A stretch of DNA of 64,000 bases from UBA987 sp002292105 (GTDB taxonomy: Bacteria; Bacteroidota; Bacteroidia; NS11-12g; UBA9320): positions 1,364,001 through 1,428,000 of the forward strand of contig OX044357.1 of assembly GCA_943846675.1 (NCBI GenBank), written 5' to 3'. The notes beneath the pieces are model-generated. The model made no database searches. It was not told where the DNA came from and saw nothing but the letters and a program-made list of their open reading frames with translations. Positions 27,540 through 37,200 of this stretch are shown in pieces. Position numbers and translations under genes: made by a program. Every line of letters begins with the position of its first letter. Within the stretch, counting starts at the first letter, position 1.

Positions 27540-27848
27540 ATGACTGGAGACATTACCGTAACAGAACTGAAGCAGCGCCTTGACGCCGGCGAGAACATCC
27601 ATATTATCGACGTTAGAGAGCCATGGGAATTTGAGGAATTTAACATCAAAGGAAAATTGATTCCGTTGGGAGATTTACAAGGTAAGATTGATGATTTAGA
27701 TGCTTGGATGAATGAGGAAGTAGTAGTGCACTGCAAATCAGGAGGAAGAAGCGCGGCAGCGGTTGATTTTATGACCCGTCAGGGGTTTAAAAATGCTCGA
27801 AACCTTGCTGGCGGAATGATGGCTTGGCAAGCCCAAATCGGTGCCTAA
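27540..27848 (+). CDS. rhodanese-like domain protein
   Basis: This 102-residue single-domain protein has the rhodanese features IDVREPWEFEEFNI and the active-site loop VVHCKSGGRSAAAV with catalytic C65, then LAGGMMAW. Such proteins transfer sulfane sulfur. There is no signal peptide, so it is cytoplasmic. It sits between a T9SS cargo gene and a multiheme cytochrome gene, with a 1-base gap upstream and none downstream. Confidence 0.9.
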   Translation: MTGDITVTELKQRLDAGENIHIIDVREPWEFEEFNIKGKLIPLGDLQGKIDDLDAWMNEEVVVHCKSGGRSAAAVDFMTRQGFKNARNLAGGMMAWQAQIGA

Positions 27849-29750
27849 ATGATTACCCGAAAATCCTTTTGGGTTTTTGGATCATTGGCGGGAGCCATTG
27901 TGTTTCTCACACAATTCTGTACTCCTGCCAAACAAAACACAACATCTGAATATCTGAACCACAACGATAGTGTTACGTATGTGGGTATGCAAGTCTGTGG
28001 GAGCTGCCATTTAGACAAGGTGCAAACATTTGTACATACGGGAATGGGGTTAAGTTTCGATACTGCTTCACCACAAAAAAGCAGTGCTAATCTCCATACG
28101 AATCATGTCATATACGACAGTATAAATGACTTTCATTATTACCCGTATTGGGCAGGTGACAAACTGTATGTTAAAGAGTTTAGATTAAGAAATTTAGACA
28201 CGGTATACCAAAGAACAGAAGAAATTACATACATCATTGGGTCAGGTCAGCACACCAATAGTCACCTCATTAAAAAAGGAGATTATATTGTTCAAGCGCC
28301 ATTTACCTGGTATGCACAGGACGAAAAGTTAGACCTTCCTCCTGGCTTCGAAAATGGTGCGAATAGTCGTTTTAGCCGGGTAATAGATCAAGAATGTATG
28401 AGTTGTCATAACGGCCTTCCGGTTATGATGCCTGATAGTAAAAAAGCGTTTTCGTATGTCCCCAATGGTATTGATTGCGAAAGATGTCATGGGCCTGGTT
28501 CTTTGCACGTATCCAATAGATTGGCTGGATTAATACCAGAGGGGGAAAAGGATCTGGCCATTGTGAACCCATCCAAATTGGCCTGGGAAAGGCAAATTGA
28601 TGTGTGCCAACGCTGTCATTTACAAGGGAATAATGTGCTTAAACAGGGCAAGACATTTAACGACTTTAGGCCAGGTATGGTTTTGTCGGATGTATTTGAA
28701 ATTTTTCTGCCAGAATATGAAGGGGACGATCAATTATTTAACATGGCCAATCATGCTGATCGATTTCAACACAGTCAATGTTTTATACAAAGTTCAGAGG
28801 CGGGCAAAACATTCACGTGTATTACTTGTCATAATCCACACGTAAGTGTTAAGGAAACAGCTACAGCGAGCTTCAACAAAGCCTGTATGTCTTGTCATCC
28901 TGACGAAAAGGATTGCAAAGAAATACTCGAGGTTAGAATTGGTGTTGACGATAACTGTATTACGTGTCATATGCCCCAAAGTGGAACTGAAGACATACCG
29001 CACGTTACGGTGCATGATCATAAAATAGGTGTTCATAAAGGAGTTACGACCAACAGCAAAGGGCCTGTAGTGGGGTTGTATAGTGTAAATAACAAAAAAC
29101 CTGATCCGAAAACATTGATTAAAGCATACCTAACGTATTACGAGAAGTTTGACAATTTGCCCATTTATCAACAAAAAGCGGAGGAATTATTAAAGCACGT
29201 TCAAGAACCTGAACTTTCCATTCATTTGTATTATCAAAAACAACAATGGGATAAGATTATCAGTTTTATCGACTGGAATGAACTCTCTGACAACGTAACC
29301 GGTCATACGTGTTATAGAGTAGGTAAAGCATATGCACTTTCTAACTCAGTTCAATACGCGGTAAATTGGTTAAAACTTGCTGTTATCAAAGAGCCAACAG
29401 AATTTGCCTTTAAAAGTGAATTGGCTTCTCAGTTAATAAAGCTCAAAGAATTTGAATCTGCTAAAGAGGTTTTGTTAGAGGCTATGGCGCAATACGATAA
29501 TTACACTCCTACACACAATAACCTAGGCTATGTGTATTTACTTACCGGACAGTACAGTAAAGCAAAATCGATTTTATTGAAGTCATTGGAGCTGGACCCG
29601 GATAATATGAAAGGCAAGGAGAATCTGGTGTTGTTGTTCAATCAATTGAACGATGTGGCGAATGAACGTATTTGGTTGGAGGCCATCTTAACCCAAAACC
29701 CAAAACATGACGCTGCCGTGAGGAGATATTCACAGTTGAATGGACAGTAA
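27849..29750 (+). CDS. heptaheme c-type cytochrome with C-terminal TPR region
   Basis: This 633-residue exported protein has an N-terminal signal/anchor (VFGSLAGAIVFLTQFC; a Cys at about 24 could be lipidated, but the lipobox is poor). Seven CxxCH heme sites lie between residues 50 and 374: CGSCH, CMSCH, CERCH, CQRCH, CITCH, CMSCH, CITCH. The last third has tetratricopeptide repeats (for example NNLGYVYLLTGQYSKAKSILLKSLELDP). It resembles cytochrome c554/DmsE-like multiheme proteins fused to TPRs in Bacteroidota and Planctomycetes. The electron partner is unknown. It directly follows the rhodanese gene. Confidence 0.88.
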   Translation: MITRKSFWVFGSLAGAIVFLTQFCTPAKQNTTSEYLNHNDSVTYVGMQVCGSCHLDKVQTFVHTGMGLSFDTASPQKSSANLHTNHVIYDSINDFHYYPYWAGDKLYVKEFRLRNLDTVYQRTEEITYIIGSGQHTNSHLIKKGDYIVQAPFTWYAQDEKLDLPPGFENGANSRFSRVIDQECMSCHNGLPVMMPDSKKAFSYVPNGIDCERCHGPGSLHVSNRLAGLIPEGEKDLAIVNPSKLAWERQIDVCQRCHLQGNNVLKQGKTFNDFRPGMVLSDVFEIFLPEYEGDDQLFNMANHADRFQHSQCFIQSSEAGKTFTCITCHNPHVSVKETATASFNKACMSCHPDEKDCKEILEVRIGVDDNCITCHMPQSGTEDIPHVTVHDHKIGVHKGVTTNSKGPVVGLYSVNNKKPDPKTLIKAYLTYYEKFDNLPIYQQKAEELLKHVQEPELSIHLYYQKQQWDKIISFIDWNELSDNVTGHTCYRVGKAYALSNSVQYAVNWLKLAVIKEPTEFAFKSELASQLIKLKEFESAKEVLLEAMAQYDNYTPTHNNLGYVYLLTGQYSKAKSILLKSLELDPDNMKGKENLVLLFNQLNDVANERIWLEAILTQNPKHDAAVRRYSQLNGQ

Positions 29751-29791
29751 ATAATAAAAATGGAACTTATCTTCGCCACAAATAATTAGTT

Positions 29792-30139
29792 ATGGCAATT
29801 ATCATTACAGACGAATGTATCAACTGTGGGGCTTGCGAGCCTGAATGTCCGAACAATGCGATTTATGAAGCTGGCGCAGAATGGGCAGTTTCAGACGGTA
29901 CAGGTGTTTCTGGAAGCTATAAACTAATGGGTGATGTAACGGTAGACGCCGATGCAAAACAGCAGCCTGTTTCTGACGAAGTATATTACATTGTTCCTGA
30001 TAAATGTACAGAGTGCCAAGGTTTTCATGAAGAACCTCAATGTGCTGCGGTTTGTCCTGTAGATTGTTGTGTACCTGATGAAGATCACGTTGAAACAGAA
30101 GAGGAATTGTTAGAACGTAAGGCAAGATTGCACCTGTAA
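29792..30139 (+). CDS. 2[4Fe-4S] ferredoxin
   Basis: This 115-residue ferredoxin has a first cluster motif CINCGACEPECP (C9, C12, C15, C19) and a second CTECQGFHEEPQCAAVCPVDC, the longer spacing of FdxA-like proteins. A Ser/Gly/Val-rich insertion of about 45 residues separates the motifs. It is cytoplasmic and carries low-potential electrons. It is 3 bases upstream of an NlpC/P60 gene. Confidence 0.92.
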   Translation: MAIIITDECINCGACEPECPNNAIYEAGAEWAVSDGTGVSGSYKLMGDVTVDADAKQQPVSDEVYYIVPDKCTECQGFHEEPQCAAVCPVDCCVPDEDHVETEEELLERKARLHL

Positions 30140-30142
30140 GCA

Positions 30143-30817
30143 ATGGAAGCAAAGGGTCAATGCGTACTGTCTGTTATTCCAGTTCGATCGGAAGCAAAAA
30201 GTAAGGCAGAAATTGTTACCCAGTTGTTGTTCGGAGAAACCTATACGGTCATCACACATGGTACCGAATGGTTAGAAATCCAGATAGATTTTGACGGTTA
30301 TACGGGATGGATTAGCGCCAATCAATTCAGTGAACCTCAATTTAAAGCAGCAGGTATTGTTTTTAAAGACAAATTTGAAATTATAGAAGATATCATCGTT
30401 CCATTTGGCGGAAGCTTGCCTGTCCAAACGGAATACGCCAACGAGCCAATTACAACTCTCGCCAAACGTTTATTGGGCAGCCCTTATTTATGGGGAGGCA
30501 AGACGTTTATGGGTATAGATTGCTCAGGCTTTATGCAGGTGATTCATAAGGCAAAAAGTATTGCCCTGCCACGCGACGCCTCTCAGCAGGCTAAGCTGGG
30601 TATTGAGGTGGGCTTTCAAGACCGTAAACCAGGCGATTTGGCGTTCTTTGGGAATGCAAAAGGAAAGGTAAATCATGTTGGGTTGCTGGTTTCTCAGGAT
30701 GAAATAATTCATGCCTCCGGGGAGGTGCGTATAGACCCATTTTCAATTCACGGAATCGTACACGCCAGTACAGGAAATCAAACACATGAATTGTTTGAGA
30801 TTCGTCGTTTGAAATAA
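30143..30817 (+). CDS. NlpC/P60 (C40) family peptidase with SH3-like N-terminal domain
   Basis: This 224-residue protein has an N-terminal bacterial SH3-like region (VIPVRSEAKSKAEIVTQLLFGE, then TGWISANQFSE) and a C-terminal NlpC/P60 domain: LLGSPYLWGGKTFMGIDCSGF (C127), VNHVGLLVSQDEIIHASG with the catalytic His. It probably cleaves the D-gamma-Glu-diamino acid bond in cell-wall peptides. There is no signal peptide, so it may act on recycled muropeptides in the cytoplasm. Confidence 0.88.
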   Translation: MEAKGQCVLSVIPVRSEAKSKAEIVTQLLFGETYTVITHGTEWLEIQIDFDGYTGWISANQFSEPQFKAAGIVFKDKFEIIEDIIVPFGGSLPVQTEYANEPITTLAKRLLGSPYLWGGKTFMGIDCSGFMQVIHKAKSIALPRDASQQAKLGIEVGFQDRKPGDLAFFGNAKGKVNHVGLLVSQDEIIHASGEVRIDPFSIHGIVHASTGNQTHELFEIRRLK

Positions 30818-30868
30818 ACTTGCATTATCATGGCGTTTTAATCATATTGCATGACCTTAACATGTAAT

Positions 30869-32452
30869 ATGAAACGATTAATCGGACTAGTGATTTTTAC
30901 TTTTAATTCTCTTCTGCTATTTGCACAGGATGCAACTGAGAAAGGCTTAGACGAACGCATAAACGACAAGTTTAAACCCATTTCTGATGCGTGGTCTGGT
31001 TTTGTTTTTACCTCAGTTAAAATTACAGACGAGGTGTCAATGCCACTTGTTATTATTCTACTGTTACTGGCAGGTCTCGTTTTTACAATTGTTTTCAAGT
31101 TTGTCAACGTTCGGAAATTTGGTGTCGCTGCCAATATCGTAAAAGGTAAATATGATGATGTAGATCACGCAACAATAGAGCCGATGAAGGGGGACGTTAC
31201 GCCTGGAGGAGACGCTATTGAAACGATACGTGTTGAAGGACATGATGGTGAGGTATCTCATTTTCAAGCCTTAACCGCTGCACTTTCTGGTACAGTAGGT
31301 TTAGGGAACATTGCTGGGGTTGCCATTGCTATTTCTTTAGGTGGTCCTGGTGCTACGTTTTGGATGATATTAGCTGGTTTGATTGGCATGTCGTCCAAGT
31401 TTGTCGAATGTACACTTGGTGTAAAATATAGAGATGTGGGTGCCGACGGAACTGTTTATGGTGGGCCAATGTATTATCTAAAAAAGGGTTTAGCCGAAGT
31501 TGGTAAAAGCAAATTGGGTAAAGTTTTGGCAGCCATTTTTGCTGTTATGTGTGTTGGCGGATCGTTTGGTGGCGGAAACATGTTCCAAGCCAATCAAGCT
31601 GCGCAACAGTTCAATACCATGCTTGGAGCGAATTCTACTTCAGCAGGCGTGGTGTTTGGCATATGTATGGCCATTTTGGTTGGTATTGTCATTATAGGCG
31701 GAATCAAACGGATTGGGCGTATAACGGAAAAAGTAGTGCCATTTATGGTGGGGATATATTTCTTAGCAGCTGTAGTTATCATTGGAATGAATGTCGGTAG
31801 TGTTGGTTCGGCATTTGCGCAAATCCTAGATGGCGCGTTTAACGCTAAAGGAATATCGGGTGGTTTGCTAGGTGTGTTGATAATCGGTTTTCAACGTGCT
31901 GCTTTTAGCAACGAAGCTGGAGTCGGTTCTGCGGCAATTGCACACTCGGCAGTAAAAACAAAATATCCTGCCTCAGAAGGGCTGGTAGCATTATTAGAAC
32001 CATTCATTGATACAGTAGTGGTTTGTACAATGACTGCACTGGTTATAATCATTAGTAACGGAGACGGAAGTATCATGACATACGGTGTAAAGTCGCCTGA
32101 TGGTGTTTTGGCTACTTCTAAAGCCTTTGCGTCTGTGATTCCATGGTTTCCCTACGTATTGACCATTGCCGTTGTCTTGTTTGCTTTTTCTACCATGTTG
32201 TCTTGGTCGTATTATGGACTTCAAAGTTGGTTGTTCTTATTTGGTAGAACCAAGAAAGCAGACTATGCGTATAAAATTTTATTTTGTTTGTTTATCGTTG
32301 TTGGTTCAGCGGCAAGTTTAGGAGCAGTTACTGATTTTAGTGACGCCATGATTTTTGCCATGTCTGTTCCAAATATTATCGGTCTATTTATACTTTTCCC
32401 TAAGGTAAGAGAAGAATTGAAGCGATATTTGTCGGCAATAAAAAATAAGTAA
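30869..32452 (+). CDS. alanine/glycine:cation symporter (AGCS family)
   Basis: I choose ATG 30869 (527 residues) because it leaves a clean N-terminal signal (MKRLIGLVIFTFNSLLLFAQ); ATG 30851 would add six residues. The protein has about ten membrane segments and the AGCS signatures FQALTAALSGTVGLGNIAGVA and GGPGATFWM. It probably co-transports D/L-Ala or Gly with Na+ or H+. Its stop codon overlaps the ATG of a previously unlisted 46-residue membrane protein (TAATG). Confidence 0.92.
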   Translation: MKRLIGLVIFTFNSLLLFAQDATEKGLDERINDKFKPISDAWSGFVFTSVKITDEVSMPLVIILLLLAGLVFTIVFKFVNVRKFGVAANIVKGKYDDVDHATIEPMKGDVTPGGDAIETIRVEGHDGEVSHFQALTAALSGTVGLGNIAGVAIAISLGGPGATFWMILAGLIGMSSKFVECTLGVKYRDVGADGTVYGGPMYYLKKGLAEVGKSKLGKVLAAIFAVMCVGGSFGGGNMFQANQAAQQFNTMLGANSTSAGVVFGICMAILVGIVIIGGIKRIGRITEKVVPFMVGIYFLAAVVIIGMNVGSVGSAFAQILDGAFNAKGISGGLLGVLIIGFQRAAFSNEAGVGSAAIAHSAVKTKYPASEGLVALLEPFIDTVVVCTMTALVIIISNGDGSIMTYGVKSPDGVLATSKAFASVIPWFPYVLTIAVVLFAFSTMLSWSYYGLQSWLFLFGRTKKADYAYKILFCLFIVVGSAASLGAVTDFSDAMIFAMSVPNIIGLFILFPKVREELKRYLSAIKNK

Positions 32453-32592
32453 TGGGAGGAGAGGCCTCACAATCATTGAAGATACTTTTAATCGCTTCGG
32501 AAATATTAGTTCCGGTTATTGTTTTCGTTGGTGCTTACTTCATATTGAAACCGTATTTCAATAAAAAAGAAGAAGACGAAAATACCGACTAA
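32452..32592 (+). CDS. 46-residue single-helix membrane protein coupled to the AGCS gene
   Basis: The frame opens with an ATG that overlaps the symporter stop as TAATG and encodes 46 residues: a short polar start (MGGEASQSLK), one hydrophobic helix (ILLIASEILVPVIVFVGAYF, about residues 11-30) and a charged tail (NKKEEDENTD). The overlap implies translational coupling. It may be a small accessory subunit of the transporter, as known for several other transporters, but no homolog is recognised. Its stop overlaps the convergent gene's stop by 4 bases. Confidence 0.6.
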   Translation: MGGEASQSLKILLIASEILVPVIVFVGAYFILKPYFNKKEEDENTD

Positions 32593-33104
32593 TCTATCTT
32601 AGCTTTGGGTTGGAACCATCGTTTTAAGAAGCATGTTTTCTTCGAATCATTTGCGTTTACAGCGGGTATTTCTGACAAGTGCTTACTGTCTTTAGACTCA
32701 TTTTCTTCCATCACAAATTTTAGGTCACCAAGCAATATTTGCGCTGGTTTAAACCCAATCATCCTGAGTTGAACACTGCTGTCAGCAGGATTGATTATCA
32801 GCATAGTAGGGTACTGATTAACTCGATACCTGTCTTTTATTTTCTTTCCAGACGCTTGATCAACATCTATTTTTAGGGAAATGGCTTTTTTATCCAGGTA
32901 GTTACCAATACTGGTATCCTGAAACGTGGTTTGTTCCATATCAATACAAGGCTTGCACCAGTCGGCTCTGAAGTCAATAAACAAGTATTTATGCTGGGAA
33001 GCAGCCTTAACAATAGCCTCCGTAAAAGATAAGTTCTCGAAGTGTACCTGACCATGGGATGTTAATCCCAATAGTATAAGAACAGCCGTCAAAAGCAATT
33101 TCAT
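32589..33104 (-). CDS. exported thioredoxin-like protein
   Basis: Start chosen at ATG 33104 (171 residues) because it begins a good signal peptide (LLLTAVLILLGLTSHG/Q). The thioredoxin fold has the active site RADWCKPCIDME (C50, C53) and the cis-Pro segment NQYPTMLIIN. The family resembles DsbD-gamma or thioredoxin_7 domains. It probably works in the periplasm in disulfide exchange. It is convergent with the small membrane protein gene. Confidence 0.85.
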   Translation of the reverse strand: MKLLLTAVLILLGLTSHGQVHFENLSFTEAIVKAASQHKYLFIDFRADWCKPCIDMEQTTFQDTSIGNYLDKKAISLKIDVDQASGKKIKDRYRVNQYPTMLIINPADSSVQLRMIGFKPAQILLGDLKFVMEENESKDSKHLSEIPAVNANDSKKTCFLKRWFQPKAKID

Positions 33105-33191
33105 GTATGCAGTATACATCATTCGAAACGTTAATCGCGATGTCTAATATCCACAAGATGTATTGAATGGTGACGACTTAACCTGAATGGG

Positions 33192-33881
33192 TTAGTCTTG
33201 GTTTACAACCTCTTTCGGTTCTTCAGCAGTTGGTAGCTCGTCTTCAACCTTGGTATTAAACAAGCTTCGTTTAAATACAAGTATCGAGATTAACCCAACA
33301 CTTATGGCGGTGTCGGCTATATTGAAAATGGCACTAAAAAAGGTGAATCTGTTACCACCTATAACAGGAAACCAAGATGGATAGTTACCGTGAAACAATG
33401 GGAAGTAGAACATGTCAACAACTTTGCCATGAAAGTAAGGGGCATATCCATTGCCCTCTTTACTCCACTCAGATAGTCCAAATCCACCGTCAGTGAACCA
33501 TCGTCCATAAAAAACACTATCAATGATATTGCCTAAGGCGCCACCAAGAATAAGTGCTAACAATACAATGGTACTGGTAGCAGCCGTCATTTTGGCTTGA
33601 AGTCTTAAGTAATAGATGATTCCGGTAACGGCTACCAAACGAAACAAGGTAAGTACAAGTTTGCCCCAGGTACCAGGTAATTCAAGACCAAAGGCCATAC
33701 CATCATTCTCGGTGAAATGAAGTCTGAACCAATCGCCGATTACGTGAATTTCGCCCAATGTTCCGGGCACCATGGTGGTTTTGACCCAAAACTTCAGGAA
33801 TTGATCGGCTGCCAATATGACTATGACAATGGCCGATGCGAATAACAGTTTGTTACGTATAATTTTTTTTGAAGCGTCCAA
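33192..33881 (-). CDS. lspA: lipoprotein signal peptidase (signal peptidase II)
   Basis: This 229-residue inner-membrane protease has four hydrophobic helices and the LspA family boxes: LAADQFLKFWV, GALGNIIDSVFYG, GKVVDMFYFP and the catalytic Asp pair in VVDM and FNIADTAISVG. It cleaves lipoprotein signal peptides ahead of the lipidated Cys. It starts at a TTG directly after the stop of the upstream TraR/DksA-like gene (TAA then TTG). It is longer than the E. coli enzyme, with an acidic tail and an insertion near residues 125-150. Confidence 0.93.
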   Translation of the reverse strand: MDASKKIIRNKLLFASAIVIVILAADQFLKFWVKTTMVPGTLGEIHVIGDWFRLHFTENDGMAFGLELPGTWGKLVLTLFRLVAVTGIIYYLRLQAKMTAATSTIVLLALILGGALGNIIDSVFYGRWFTDGGFGLSEWSKEGNGYAPYFHGKVVDMFYFPLFHGNYPSWFPVIGGNRFTFFSAIFNIADTAISVGLISILVFKRSLFNTKVEDELPTAEEPKEVVNQD

Positions 33882-34274
33882 TTACTTGTATTGGTTCAAC
33901 TTAGCTTCCATACTCTGTGTCGTATGTGGAACTGCTCTTAACCTTTCCTTTGAGATTAACTTTCCCGTTACACGGCAAATACCATAGGTGTGGTTTTCTA
34001 TGCGAACTAGTGCAGCCTGTAAATTTTGAATAAACTTTTTCAAACGTGCAGCCATTTGAGAAATGCTCTCTTTCTGCATCGTTGAAGAACCATCCTCTAA
34101 CGTTTTATATACGGACCCTGTGTCGTCAGTGCCATTTTCGTTACTCGTTTGTAACGATTTTAACAAGTTGTTAAGTTCTTCAGTTGAAGAAGCTAGTTTT
34201 TTTTCTATGATCTCCTTGAATTCTTGGAGTTCTGAGTCGGAGTAACGTGACTTTTCTGATTCTTTCATTTTCAT
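33882..34274 (-). CDS. TraR/DksA-family protein lacking the zinc-finger cysteines
   Basis: This 130-residue protein has the DksA coiled-coil start (SELQEFKEIIEKKLAS) and the C-terminal globular region with YGICRVTGKLISKERLRAVP. Only one Cys (C100) of the four zinc ligands is kept; the others are Thr, Thr and Ser-like residues (RVTG and HTTQS). Zinc-less homologs are known to be frequent in this phylum. DksA relatives bind RNA polymerase. The gene is between ileS and lspA with tiny spacers, so it shares their transcript. Confidence 0.88.
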   Translation of the reverse strand: MKMKESEKSRYSDSELQEFKEIIEKKLASSTEELNNLLKSLQTSNENGTDDTGSVYKTLEDGSSTMQKESISQMAARLKKFIQNLQAALVRIENHTYGICRVTGKLISKERLRAVPHTTQSMEAKLNQYK

Positions 34275-34278
34275 TTTT

Positions 34279-37200
34279 TTAAGATTTACGCAAACGTACT
34301 TTTAAAATGTCATGGTTAATATCGATTTCTTCTTCACTCTGTAGACCTGCGTCAATAGTGATTTTATTTGCTAAAATTTCACCGCTAATGTAGTCATTAA
34401 ACGCCTCAATTGCAACATTTATTTTGTCGTGTGACGACAACGTAACATCAATATAATCAGTCACTTGAAAGTCTTTTGTCTTCCTCAAGTTCTGGATTTT
34501 ATTTACAATTTCTCGGGCCAATCCTTCCTGTTCTAATTCTTCCGTAATCGTTAAATCTAACGCCACCGTAATCCCGTTTTCAGACGTTACTTGCCAGCCA
34601 GGCATGTCGGTAGAATTGATGGTTACCTCATCAAGGGTCAATTCAAACGATTCTCCATTGTCTAAAGACAGGTTGAAACTGCCTGATTGCTGTAATGCCG
34701 CGATGTCATCCTGGGTAAGTTTACCGCATGCTGCTGCAATAAAGCGCATATTGGGGCCAGCCTTTGGCCCTAGTATTTTAAAATTAGGTTTTAACTCCTG
34801 AACAATTTGAATCTCACTGTCTTTAGTTAAGTAGGCTATTTCCTTAATGTTTACTTCTCTTTTAATGATATCTGCAACAGATTCAATGCGATGCTGCTGT
34901 TCGGCATCTTGAACAGGAATTAACAACTTTTGAAGGGGCTGTCTTACCTTAAATCTTTCCTTTTTACGAATGGCTAAGACCATTGAGGTGATGCGTTGGG
35001 CAATATCCATCTTCTTTTCAAGATCGAGGTCTATCAATTGTTCTTTAGCTACAGAAAAAGAAGTGAGGTGAACAGAATCACCAGTTTTGTTACCGGTTAG
35101 GTCTTGGAAAAGTCTATCAGCGTAAAAAGGTGCAAAAGCACTCATCAATACAGACAGTTCCTTCAAGCAGGTATACAGAACACCATAAGCGGTCTCCTTG
35201 TCTGCTGGGTCGTCATTTTTCCAAAATCGACGACGACATAAGCGAATATACCAGTTGCTTAAATGCTCGATAGTAAACTCTTGAATCGCCCTTGTTGCCT
35301 TTGTTGGTTCATAATCATCCATCGACGCGGTAACCGTTTTGGTAAGACTATTAAGCTTAGATATGATCCAACGATCTATTTCTTGGTAGTTTTCTGTTTT
35401 GTTTTCTTTGAACTCATATCCGTCAATGTTGGCGTACAAAGAGAAGAATGAATACACATTGAATAATGTTCCAAAGAACTTGCGTTTCGTTTCGTCTAGA
35501 CCTTCTTGACTGAATTTTAAGTTGTCCCAAGGAGACGCATTGGTAAGCATATACCAGCGTACAATGTCCGCACCATAGGCATCCATTGTTTCAAATGGAT
35601 CAACTGTATTGCCTAGGCGTTTCGACATTTTGTTGCCGTTTTTGTCTAGTACCAATCCATTAGAAATAACATTTTTATAGGCAACGGAGTCGAAAACCAG
35701 TGTGCCGATAGCGTGTAACGTGTAAAACCAACCCCTAGTTTGGTCAACTCCTTCAGCAATGTAGTCTGCTGGGAAAGATTGTCCATTGTCGATCCGGTCT
35801 TTGTTTTCGAAAGGATAATGCCATTGGGCGTAAGGCATGGATCCAGAATCAAACCAAACGTCGATCAGGTCAGATTCCCTTTGCATAGGTTCTCCCGTGT
35901 CTGAAACCAAAACAATTTGATCAACGATGTTTTTATGCAAGTCAACTTTGTCGTAGTTCTCTTCTGACATGTCGCCAGCTGTAAAACCGTCAAACGGGTT
36001 AGCTGCCATAAAGCCTTTGTCCATTGATTTCTCAATTTCAGGCATTAACTCTTCTAATGATCCAATGACTTTTTCTTCACTTCCAGAAGCTGTTCTCCAA
36101 ATAGGGAGAGGGATACCCCAAAATCTTGATCGAGATAAATTCCAATCATTGGCATTTTTCAACCAATTGCCGAATCTGCCTTCTCCTGTAGACTTTGGCT
36201 TCCAATTAATGGTATTGTTCAAATCAAACATACGGTCTTTAACAGACTGAATTTTGATGAACCAAGAATCTAATGGGTAGTATAAGATAGGCTTGTCTGT
36301 ACGCCAGCAGTTTGGATAGCTGTGGTTATACTTTTCAACCTTGAATGCTCTATTGCGTGTCTTTAGTTCGATGGCTAACTCAACGTCTACAGATTTGTCT
36401 GGAGCTGTACCGTCGTCATAATATTCGTTCTTAACATATTTGCCAGCATACTCGCCCATTACAGAAATGAATCTTCCTTGTAAATCGACTAAAGGAATTG
36501 GATTGTTGTTGTCATCTAAGATCAACATGGGAGGAACCTCTGGCGTGGCCTCTTTGGCCGCCTTTGCATCGTCTGCACCAAAAGTTGGAGCAGTATGTAC
36601 GATTCCTGTACCATCTTCTGTGGTGACAAAATCTCCTGAAATTACACGGAAAGCGTTTTCCGGGTTTTCGTGCGGTAGCGCATAATTGAATAGTTGCTCG
36701 TATGTCAAACCAACCAGATCAGAACCTTTAAAATCACTTACAATTTGGTATGGAATCTTTTTATCGGTCTCAGCATTGTATTCAAACGCAGCACCAGCTT
36801 CTAAGGCCTCATATTTACCTGTAAATTGCTTTGCTACTAAGTTCTTGGCTAAAATAACGTTGATGGGTTCGTGTGTATATTGATTAAACGTTTTAACCAA
36901 AACGTAATCGATTTTAGCACCAACAGTTAGTGCCGTATTCGATGGTAAGGTCCATGGTGTTGTGGTCCAAGCCAAAAAGAAAACGTCTCCGCTGACATCA
37001 TCCCAAGGTGTTGAGTCGCCAGGGTTTGCCTTGTATTTAAATTGCGCTACAACCGTCGTGTCCGTTACATCTTGGTACGTACCCGGTTGATTTAATTCAT
37101 GAGAGCTTAGTCCTGTTCCGGCTTTTGGAGAATATGGTTGGATGGTGTACCCTTTATAAATATTCCCTTTGTCGTAAATCTGCTTCAACAACCACCATAC

